A stretch of 64,000 nt of DNA from Montifringilla adamsi (lineage: Eukaryota > Chordata > Aves > Passeriformes > Passeridae): NCBI GenBank assembly GCA_017590115.1, contig JAGGNK010006448.1, positions 12,587,049-12,651,048 on the forward strand. The letters run 5' to 3'. Positions within the stretch are counted from its first letter, which is position 1. Each line of letters opens with the position of its first letter. The notes under the pieces are model-generated. The model did no database searches, had not been told where the DNA came from, and saw nothing but the letters and a program-made list of their open reading frames with translations. A program made the position numbers and the translations under genes. Shown in pieces: positions 38,701-50,700 of this stretch.

Positions 38701-41700
38701 CATCAGTATTTGTATTTATTGATGAGACTACAGCCATGTTTAAGAACCCCTTTTGTGTTTGTTGGCTTGTTTTAAAAACACAAATTAAATTCATTTCAGT
38801 GAAGTTGGTCAGAATTGTATCTCTAAGGCAAAATAATTCCTGTAAAATTATATATATAACTTGCAATATGATAAAATTTATTACAGCTATAAGATTTTCA
38901 TACAAGTTACCTATTAAATGCGTATCCAAAAGATAATATTACAATATTTGGGCAGAAAAAATCCTCTGTAAAGCTGTTTTATCTCTTTGTGTAAATCTCC
39001 AAACAATTTTTTGCTACAAAAATATTATTTAAGTAATACATTTTTATTAAACTTTGCCTATTTCTTTATTTATTGTTCAAGTTAAAAAAAAAACTCTAAG
39101 ACCCACGGGGTTTTTTCAGGTATGCTGTGCCTAACAGAACAGTTACATGCTGTACTATAAATACACAGCAGAATCACAAAAAAAAAGAAAAACAATCTTT
39201 TCTTTGGCAGTTGCTACTGACAAACATTTTACCAAAGCCCTTAACTTTTCAAAATAAAGAAAAGCACAAAAAAGTAACATTATAAAGGTCAAACGAAAGC
39301 ATCTGGAAGGGTGTTTGAATTCAATACAACTCCTGCAACAAAAATCCCACACAAGAAGCTATGAAAAACATTTTACAGCTCATGCAAGCACAAAAATCTA
39401 ACTGAAATAAACTTCAATTTTATGCTGTCATTACTTTGCCAAGTTTGGGGTTCTTTGTACATTTGCCTTAGAATTTGGTTTGCTAAATACTTGACATCAA
39501 CCAGTAATTTATGTTCTTTTCAGAAAGATTTCAAAAATTCAGTCTCCTGCCCTTTGAAATCTTGTTCACTGCTTTAGCAAGATGCAGCCCGTCTATTTGT
39601 TTCTCTGCATAATAGGTACTTATCTACATTTAACAACACTAATCTATATTTTAAATAAAATTTCACTTGCTAATAAATACAGAATTAATTGGCAAACAGG
39701 CAAAATAATTATAATTACCTGAACCACTCCCATACATGAATCTAGAAATATTGATCCTTTAGGTTCTTTTGATATTTTTTCATCTTTGTAGAAATTGAGA
39801 TTATAGGATCCATCACCAAGCTGGATTAAGTGGAAAAATCTTCTTTTAAATGACTAGTGAAAAGAAAGGAAGGAAGAAGAACAGTGACAACACTGGTATT
39901 AATTAGCTTCACATTATATACTCATAAATGCTATTTACATAGCAGGTAATAGAAAAAAAGCTTTTATTTATAGATAACATAATCAGTATCTGCAGAAAAG
40001 AAAACAGAAACCATTAATTTTAAAAACTTAACTCATGATATTGGCAGCAGGACTGTACTATATCATTTGACAGTATTTTTGACCTACTGAAAGGTATTTA
40101 AAACTGACTCTATAATATACATAAAAGGCACATTAAAAATGATGGTTTTATATAAAATACAAACAAATAACTTCCCCCATCGATATTACACAGTCCCTTT
40201 TCCACTAAAATCACACAAGGGTACAGTTAGGAAAACTTAACTCCTCCCACATCCTAGACTTTTCATGGCTTTTTTTTCTGATTTACATAAAACAAAAGCA
40301 AGGTTTCAGATATATGAAGTACATACAAGCTTCCCTCTTGCTTTTCATACGAATTTTTTTTTAGAACTAAACCACATACCACAGATTGACTTCTCCAAGG
40401 CACAGGGATTTTGAATATCAGTGTTCAGGTTTTTGTTATATGTAAGATATTCTTAAACTTACTCTCATTGTCACACTGATTGCACTGTTCATGTTGCCTT
40501 TGTACAGCCATCCTTGTTTTGTTATTCCACCCTTCTGAGACCCAAGAGATGCTGCATCCTGGAGATGAAGAAAGAAATACAGGGGGAAAGGGAATAAAGG
40601 GAAAGGAAGAAAGAAAAGAAAAGAAGAAAGAAAAAAAGAAAAAAGAAAAGAAAGAAAGAAAAAAAGAAGGAAAAAGAAAAGGTAAATGTTTGCATCACAG
40701 TCCATGTAGTACTTATCAGTAATTTCAGAAGTAATTTTATAAGTTGGAATAAGTATGGTCATAACATAATGGTGATAATGTACCATGAGTCTCTGCTGAA
40801 ATTCTACAGCTTTTCCATTATTTTATTTAAAGACCTGGGATGAGATTGACCTCCTCTAACTTCTACTATGTAATCTGGCCACTTCTACAGGCTTTATCTA
40901 CAGCCAACCGGATGATCCAGCCTATAGATGGCTACACGTTAGTCAAGACAAATCCCAGTGAAATAGGGGAAAGCTCAAACTTTACGAGTCAAAACTTAAA
41001 ACATTTGCTTACATTTACCTGGCAACCTTTTCCACAGAGTGTAAGAATTTGTACCAATTTCTATTGCCAAAAAGAACAATGCAAACACATGCTTATCCAA
41101 AACTTCAATCAAGATTTCTCAAAACATTTTGCTTTACATTACATACAGTACTTCAAACACATTACTTTCTTAAGAATTTACAGAGAATTAATTCTTGAAT
41201 TGGGTCTGCCCTTTTACAGATCAGAATCAAAGCTTTGCAGAGAGAACAAGACTGAACTTGGCAGTGATGGCAAGTTCACAAACAGCAGATCCAATGCAAG
41301 CATCACACATCACACCCACTGCCTGTACCCCACATCCATCTGCCAGGGGAGGGAACTGAATGACTGCATCAAAAACCTTAGGATGTTAACAACTACCAAA
41401 AAGCAGCCCTCTGCAATCAAAACAGATCAAAAAGACAGATTTATAACTGCCACAGAATAAATATTAAATCACCAGTTCCAAGTAATCTCTTAGAGTACTA
41501 CAAAGCTGACATTACCATGGTTTCCAGTTGATGCAGCCCATTTTGAAACAAAACTATTAATGAATTAGACATATAGAGGAGAAATACTCCTGGTAATTTT
41601 TATTTTCACTGAAACATTCAGAATTAGCTGAGCATCCAGCTGAAAACAAAATCACAAAACATCCTTGAGTACCTCAAGTACTTTTTCTAATTCCTTTTCG

Positions 41701-44700
41701 TGGCTGTTAAAGAAAACATGCAACAAAACCTGATTATATAATCAGGGGAGAGAGTCGCTAGTTCAACAACTGAATATTAAACCAAATCTTGGAATAACAT
41801 GAATTTGTTTCTGGAACTGAATCAAGGAACATTCTGTAAAATGTTACTAGGTAATTTATTTACAGATCATTTAGTCTGTCTAGCTTGCATACTCGTAAGC
41901 TTATGCGCATGTGAACTTCAAAAAAACCGTGAACACAAGGCAAAAGATGCATCAATCTGACCTTTTAAAATTTATAGTCAGCTTGGTACTACTGAAGTTA
42001 GGCCCAGTAAGGATGACATGGTCATCAACTATCAGAGCATCTGATACAATAGCCCAAAGGCATAGACCAGAAATACTCAGTAAATTTGCATGTGCCCCAA
42101 AGAGTCTCACTGTCCAAGCAACACAGTTATCATTTTTCCACATTTTCAAGTCATTAGCCTCTGCTGCTCTTCTATTACCTAGATAATTCTTTTTCTTGTA
42201 CAAGAATAAAGATACAGACACCACTTAAAACACTGGGTTTCCAAATATGTCTCTATACGACTCTTCACCTCCCCTGGCACCTTGAGTTATACCCAAGGAA
42301 AGGGTGGGTTTAAATCACTTTTACAAGTGTTAGGCCACGAGTAGATCATGAGTTGTTACCAAAACTTGGCACAAAACAGCCAAAGCTTTTCTGTAATTGC
42401 ACAAACCATGCACAGGATCACCTCACATGACTAAAATTCAATCATTACCTGAATTAACAAAGATTAAGGTTTAGCTCCATTAAGACTCCGGTTCCCAGAC
42501 TCTGAGGTGCACAATTTCCCAACTCTGTTGAGCTGCATGCTGTTTTCTAGCAATAAAACTGAGTGTCATTTGGGCCTCTCTAGTTACACCATTTCTTCTG
42601 TCAGGCAGAATTCCTGCCTACAGAGCCAAAAAGCTACTGAATCTTTCCAGCTGACCATCTGTTAATACAAAGGAACCCAGGATCCAGTTGTTAACACATG
42701 ACTCTCACACTGAAAACACACTTCCTGTTTCCAACTGGTAAGGTAATTTCCTCACTTTTATCATTACTGCTGCACACTGTGCTGCACTTTTTAGAGTGAT
42801 CTTTCCCACAAACCTGGCTCCAAAGTTTACTTCAACAGCAACTGTTTCAACAAAAACAATCCCGTATCTTGATCCCATACCGGATTGAAAAATTCCATTT
42901 GCAAACATCAACCTGATGGCCTGATAGCCTGAATTCGTTTTGGATAGGTAATTTTCTCTTTTTCAATGATGTGTGATTTATCTGATTTTCCTCACCTTTT
43001 AAATCACTTTTAGCTTTTTGCTTTCTATGATTCTCTTAATAAATCAGCTTTCTTCAAACACAAACAAAAGCCAAACAAAAAGACCAAACAACTTTCAATC
43101 TAAGGTTTGCATCTGTGCTTTTTGGCATAGAAAGATATTAACGTCTGAAAGAAACACCTCTGGCATTAAGTCTTTCCTTGATGAAAGAATTTATGGTCCC
43201 CCCCACTCTATTGTCCCACTAACTTCCCTTTTCCTCCAGCATGTCCTTTTCTTGTGTTTATTTTCCAAGTTCCTCTAAGTGCAGCAGATCTCTCATCCAG
43301 TGCTTGTACTTCTGAAAGAGGTACCCTGCTCCTGCCTGTTCTTACAGGACACAGGCAGTCCTCTCTACCTACATTTCCTAATAAAACAAATACTACCTGC
43401 TAATAGCCAAATTATAGTGTTTCAGTTTTTAACTAACTCCACCCATAATGTATTTCCTGGTAAGAATTATAGTCAGTTATACATCCATTTAATTTTTTAG
43501 TGTTTAACTCACTGTTTTCTAATATACTTCTGTTGTCAGAAATATTATCACAGTAAATAATGCCAAGTCTTTTAAATGTCAGTATAATAGTAATCATAAT
43601 TATTCCCATCCTACAAATAGGAAGTTTTGGATATAGATACATAAAAGTTATTTGTCCAAATATCACAGTGCAGATTAACAGCAGTGCTGGATAAACATCA
43701 GCCTGGGACTATCTGCTTGGGAATCTATCCATTCAGATGAATTCCCCAAACAACTTCTTCACATTTAATCCTTTCATTTCATATGCAGCAGTTCTGAGTA
43801 CCAGGAGTTTAGAAGCAAAGTAATTGCCATGAGGTAAAAACCACAAAAAATAAAAATTATTTTATTTTAATTCTTGTTTGAGATGTAAGAGTTCAAATAA
43901 CTGTAAGAAAAGGTAACAATGGCATTTAAAAACATGCTTTGGAACAGGGTGTGGTCAAAAATAAATAAATCACAAAAAAAGCCAGAGGCAGTTGCTGAAA
44001 AAGTCTTTGGCATTTGAAATATGCTTGAATATGGCTTGACACTATATACATCTCTCCTTACCCTAAGTCAGTGACACAAGAGAAAATATCTAGGAGTTTT
44101 AGTCAATTTTTAAAGCCTTTGTTTCCATGACAGCTCCTCAAGTCTTATCCTATACTCAAATTTCTGATGAATTGATTTTAGCTCACACTGTACTGTCATG
44201 CATGCTGAAGTGTGTGTGCTGTTGTGCTGGAACAGATTCACCTATGATTTTACTCAATTCCAAGATTAAACTGCAGGAAACACTTCTCTCTGGAAACCTG
44301 CCTACATAGACACAGTATAAAACAGATTTTATGACAGCTGAAGGATTATATGTCACCAAGTACTAAAACTTCAATTTTATTGTCTGTCAAAACTTTTTCT
44401 AGCTCACCTGACAGATCTCCAGAGAACAAGGTTATTTGAAAGCAGACAGGAAAAATAACTGATTTGCTTCCCAATAAGATGGTTCAAAGTAATCTCTGTT
44501 TTCATGTACTGACATTAACACTTAACCAAACTCACAACCTCTACACACCCAACAGTCTTTAATGAAAACAAGATAAAGTAAGGAATTGCTATTATCTCAC
44601 CTCATCTTTATCTGCTTCTTCATCCACTTCATATAAATGAACAGGAAGCTTGTCTGGCTTCGTCCCTTTACTACAAAAGAAAAAGCTTCTGAAGCACTGC

Positions 44701-47700
44701 GAATTTTGTAATTAGTTACATATTTTATTGATGCAAAAATTAAGATGTTCTTTTCCTACTGAAGAGGGAAAAGCACAAGAATAACTAAGTAAAAACATGT
44801 ATTTTTCATTAATTCTATTTCTTAGAAAGCACTTTTCCTCATTTGTATATCTGGCTGCCAGGTCCCTTTTGTTCTGCTTGTTACTGTGCTAAAGTGTAAC
44901 TGAAGAGAACAAATGCCTTCCCATTCACTGCACTCCTAATGTCTTATCAGCAAGAATTCACACCTGCAACCACTGACCCCTTGCAGGACAATGAATTTTT
45001 TTAAATTCCTATTGTGGTTTCTGTTCAGAGCAAATGAAAACCAGATACTGACTTGTACAAAACCTGTGAGTAAATCAGAACTCTCCAGAGGGCAAGGTAA
45101 CTATTTCTTAGCTGACAGATGCAGGAGAGCTGTTAGGGAAGACATAATTTTCCAGAGTTGGGGTATTCAGAGTATTTAGCTACTCTCACACATTCTGAAT
45201 TAAGGTTCTAATCTCTATACTGTTCCTACAAAATTCTGAAAAAGTGGGAAAACATTTCTCTAGCAGATGGTTTAGAAAGTTTATAACAGATGTCGGCTAG
45301 GCTTGTACTTTGAATCATCCTTGTGAAAACCTGCTCCAACCATCTCAGTTAGGTTCTATTCCCCAAGCTCCTAAAGGGAGTTCCAAAAGCTGCCTTTGAA
45401 GTGATGAAAACAGGATATTACCATTTTAGGTTCATCTAAACATTAGCCTGTTTTAGTTATCATACTTAAAGTCACATTGTCAATGACACAATGTCTTGTT
45501 TTGACTTGCCTGTTAATAAGGCAATGTTATTACAGTACCTTCCCAGATAATGGTTTAACATGATATTACACATTCAAGTTCATCAATTCCATCCAACAAG
45601 GCTTTATTGTCTCTACTGACCATTAAACATGGATATAGCATATTTCAGTTTACATATTACACATATTAATATACTTCTCTAATAAATAAGCCTATATTAA
45701 ATACAAAGTTCCTTCACAATTTCAATTTATCATGCCACTAAATAAACTAAATAACATACTTACTTTGGAAGCTGTCGAAACTCTCCTGAGTAATCTTCAT
45801 ATCTATAGTTAACAATATGCCAGTCTGAATTGTAGGTTTTGATGCACTGTTTAAATGAAAACCAAATATCAATATTAACTGGAAGAGGATTAAAGGCATT
45901 CAATAGACACAGCACAAGAAAACCTCTTGAGATATGTCTGTTTATGAACTATTATGGTTACATATCAATCTCTGAAAATTCTGTACACTTCCTTTCTTTT
46001 GCAATAGTCTAATGCAATATAGGTTTCTGGAACAAGTTATATGTTTCAATGGAATGTTATCATCCATGCTAGCCATGTATTTAATAAAACCAGAAAATGA
46101 TGAATGCACTCAGCATCTGGATTAACCATCTAAGTCATACAGAAAGTTAAACCAGCATTTTGCTGCAGCTGAAAACATGGCCAAGCCTTTCAAAAACTTA
46201 GCTGAAGCTGAAAATGTGACTGAGCCCTTGGACAACTCAGCACAAAAACAGACACCTTATTAAAATAGAATATTCAATTGTGCACATAGCGATCCAGAAA
46301 GCCAAAAAGTATTTTCCTGAATTTATACTTCTAGTGCAATTAAATTAATACTTAAACTGTATGCTTGCAGTGGTTGAAAAGCAATTATGTCATTAAGTTC
46401 TGATCTAGATCACAGGAAATACCATTTTACTCCACCCATATTGTTACAACATAAAAGTACTGATTTATCTTGGCTTTGAACAAAGTAACATAAAACTGAC
46501 AAAATCTGTTGATAGAAACCATTCCATACAACATTTTATGTTACACAATAAACCTACATATACACAAACACAGCATCCAATAAATCGTAAATATTTTCTT
46601 TGTATTTCAAAACACAAGTTTAATACTTGCCAAGCAATTGTTTCAGCAGAAACTCATTAAACTCCATGAATTACCTCTAACACTCCTCCCTCCTCTTGTC
46701 TATCCTCTTCAAATTTATCTCAGAAATGTTTAGGTTAGGTATTAAGGGTATTTATCACTGTGGATAAAATACTTTGAAGTTGATTCAGCTATGTGGAGCT
46801 CCTTCAGTTTTATTAGAGTTACAACAGACATTTACTTGTTTCAGACATTAAAATATCAGCTTAAAGCATATCAGTAGAAAACACACACACACAAAAAAAA
46901 AAGGAAAAATAATTGAACCTTTAATTCCTTAAAGGCTTCAGCAAGAAAATAAATTAAGAACAACCTCACAAAACCAAAGGAATGCCAACCTAAGCAAACA
47001 GTTCTGAGAAAATTTAGGGTTGAGGATGTTTTTTCTACATATAGCATACAGGTTGAACAGTCATAATGAATTTTGGCCTCCACGAGTGTTAGAATTCTGG
47101 ATACCTCGATTGTTCCAGCAATCTGTAGAAGATTATTATGAACAAAGTAAGAATGACTGGTGTGAGAGACTTTATCAGAAAAAACAAGTGACAATGATTC
47201 ATTCCAGATTTATTGTAGATCCAATATTATGCATTGAAATCACCCACGTTCATCTGGAAAAGCCAAAAGCATAATGAAGGTGGAGGAGAACCATCTGCAA
47301 AAGCCAGTGACGCAAACAAAATAATTAAAATCTATCCTGTAAAACTTCTTTTCCAGCCACCAGTGGAAAAAAATACTGGGTTTCAATACTGGGTTTTCCT
47401 GGAAATTTTGCCTTGAAATAATTGACAAGTGGCAATAAATATTTAGCTCTTTTTCCAGGGCTTATTTTTCTGGGTTTTTTTAAATGGCAAATGAAGGAGA
47501 AGAAAAACAAGTCAGGTATAATATTGTTATTACACACAGTCATATGCGACTTCAGTATTACCTCAGTTACAAACAGGCTCTGAGCTTCTTTCTCTGCATT
47601 TTCAGGAACTGTTGAACGAATGTATCGGCTCTGCCGCTGCAATAATGCTGTCTGATAAACAACAAAAGCAATTAATGAAACTTGCAATTAAAGGGAAGAT

Positions 47701-50700
47701 GACACAGGATGGCCACACTCAGCTACACCACCACAATGAAGAAAAGCTCAGCAGAAAACATCCTGTGAATATGATGTTTCAGAATAGCCAGTTAGTGGGA
47801 ATTTGCTTTCATTCAAGCAACATGTTCCTTCTTTCACAATAAGGGCAAGATTGGAATCAGTGAGGAAGATGCCATAGGACAGTTTTTTCCACTACATTGC
47901 CAGCATGGGGAAGAAAATACTAGAAAAAAATAATTGCACCATGACAACATAACTGAAACATTTTGAAGACAAACATTAAGGTAGTGTTATTAGTACACAT
48001 AAAAACTATTATTCAAGAAAGGTAAGAAAATCACGCCAAAATAAAAGAGTCATTTAATTGCAGATCTCAATGATAAAAAATGAGACTAGCACTGTTTAAC
48101 TGCAGGTTTAGAGAAAAGGTGTGGGTCACTGAAGTATATATACACTTCAGCCTACCAAGCCAGAACTTATTCCTGTCCTATGCCAGAACTCAGAGAGGCA
48201 CAGGAAGGTTGCCAGAGAGCAGCAAATCTCCCCGTGACCATGAAATTCTGCTTCTCAGACCTGTGCTGAAGTAAGCCTTAGGATACTTTAAATTAGTAAA
48301 GTGAAAAAGATGAAAACTTAACAAAATCTTCTGGACCACAAATGAAAATAACCACATAGCAACAGAACTTGGTGTTGCCCTGTGTGGAAAGGAATCTCAT
48401 AGCTTAGGCCATCAAAGGTGAGCAAGAGAGTTTACACAGCCAGGGCCTGGAAGGGGACTGTGGTCCCTCACCTGCTAGTTACAGGACTCCACACATCCAG
48501 GAAGGATCAGATAAAAATGTGACAAGAAAAAACTCCACATGTTACATTGAAAAACAAAAGGTGCATAAGTACATTAGCTTAACTTATCTCTGTTGAGAAT
48601 CTGATCCATAAGGTGATTATCTTGGTCATTACCAAAGCCTCACTCCATTAACTGGGAGGGTATTTAAGTAAGAACATTCAATTACAGTAAAGATTGAAAG
48701 GGAAAAAAAAAATAATCCCATAGCCATGGTCAACTCATTCATCTAGTCTAGAGCACTAAAAGTGACAATGCTGAATTCTTGGGTGGGAGAGGTGGGGAGG
48801 TATTAAAAACAAATACGACAAACCCCAAAATATTTACTATGACCAATAAATCTTGCAAACTACAGTTAAAAAAAACCAAGCTGCAAGAAGATATACATTT
48901 ATATGCTAACAGCTTTTAAAAATGAAGTTTTTTTAATTCTAGAAGTAGCTTCAAACCATATTAAGTATCTGTTTTCACAAGCCATGGAAATAAAAACTTC
49001 TATTAAGAGTAGTAAACTTCCTTAAGACCAGAATTTCTACATACTATTTCATTGAAATAGCCTGATATTTGATGAGAAATTATTTATACTTTATATAATG
49101 CATAAATATTACATGCAGTATTTACATATATTCTACAAGCATACAGTTATACTGTGCATTCCTAAAAATATATTATTTTAAGAAAAAGATACTAAGGTGG
49201 CATCTTACCAGGCACTTTTCATGGGAAACCCATGAAGTCATCAATCAAATTTTAACACTAGCATAATTTGGTAAGATTGAATTTGCTGAACTTACTTTTA
49301 AAATGTCTGCTGCTGTTATCCCGCTAGATAACTATCAATACAATACTAAGGGCTTTTTTCTAGTTGTTCACACATAATAAGATTTTTATCTTAGTACTGT
49401 ATCAATATCAGTGACAAAACAGAAGAATTTGACTTGTCAATTTTGTTCATATTAGTAATTGTCTTAATGCATCCATCTCCTTCTCAGCACATCCATCAGC
49501 TGCAGTAGTGCATCAAAGACTCAGGAAATGCAATGAGTGAGGTATTATGATTTGGAGCAAACTCCTAAAAATAATTACTTGAGCAGCACCACAATATTTT
49601 AAAAGCAAGCATGCACATAAATGCATGTTATATTCCAAAAGAAAAATTAGGAAATGAAGGACTGTCTTCTCAACAAACTCCCTTCACAACTACTTCAGCT
49701 GAATTGTTTTGTAGAAATTAAACTTTTCCGCTCTCTGGGTTTGAGTGATCATTTGATTTATGGCAGCATCAGAAACCATAAAATGTTTGTCTCATGCTCT
49801 CAAAGAAAATTAAAAAAGCCTTTCAATTACTCTGCTGTCAAAACTAAGGAAGGCCACTTTTAACACGAGCCAGGGCTCACACGCACTTACTGAGGCACAC
49901 AGTGAACAGACTCTTTCACTGACACAACCCCCTGACTGAGTCCCAGGGATTCAGGCCATGTTGAGGTCTCAGAATGGAGAACAGCAGCAAGAACATTTCA
50001 CCAAGTCAACCACGGAGTCCTCACTACCCGAAACCCGATGGAATATGGATAGTGAACAGTCCACAAGGGGAGCAGACTGCAATGGATGCTCTTTCTGTCC
50101 CAAGGTTGTCTTTGCCAGTGAGACTGTTACCACAGAGGCTCATGCTCAAGATGCAGAGACAGAAACTGTTCTAAAAGACTCAGTGCAAAAGATGGCAAGC
50201 TGTGAGATCCTGCCCTTAAAACAACCATGTGTCAGAAGTGACTTAACCTTGGCATGGGAAATGTCAGATCCTTTGTATGGCAAGTGTCAGAACCTGTATT
50301 ATAAAGAAATTTCAAAACTAAATCAATTTAGAACAGTTGGCTAAAGACTTAAGGAAAAACAACAAATAGATTTTAAAGAGAAAAGTAATAGAAAAATTAC
50401 TTTGAACATTTAAAAATTAGTATTTGAGGAGTTAAATTTGTGCTCTCTAAAATAAGGACATTACTTGGGCATTTTTTTACTTTTCCTCTACTGAAGATGT
50501 GCCTTATCATAGAATGACCTGGATTTAGTTTTACTTCTGCAAAGTTGGCATAATATCTATTTTCAGAAGTACGCATTAAATAAAAGTCGCATTAAATAAA
50601 AGCTGAGAGCTTTAAGTGAAAGTGTGTTAAATCCAAATGGCTCAAACCCAGAAATAACAAAGGTGAAATGATGTCTAAGCTAAAGCACTAAACTGCCTTC

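Larger units (their letters stand above)
36084..39718 (-). other. DOCK9 intron 7
   Basis: A 3.6-kb intron holding an A28 run (36413-36440) and a CR1 LINE fragment (38395-38727). The remaining sequence shows nothing recognisable. Confidence 0.8.
40683..44600 (-). other. DOCK9 intron 5 (remainder)
   Basis: About 3.9 kb of intron between the purine tract and exon 5. It holds a 206-codon antisense open frame (40840-41460) and a MIR-like relic on the minus strand (about 43585-43720). Nothing else was recognised. Confidence 0.75.

Noticed and set aside
38480..38936. Overlapping 149- and 147-codon open frames on opposite strands
   Set aside because: Both run across the CR1 fragment; the minus one contains the CR1 ORF2 tail. 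They are not host genes.
40480..40786. Lys/Glu-rich plus-strand and Phe/Leu-rich minus-strand open frames
   Set aside because: They are created by the 87-nt purine tract; the minus frame contains real DOCK9 exon 6 and runs into intron.
49958..50344. 128-codon plus-strand frame as a possible gene
   Set aside because: There is no recognisable domain or gene context, and this length is within chance expectation for the window.
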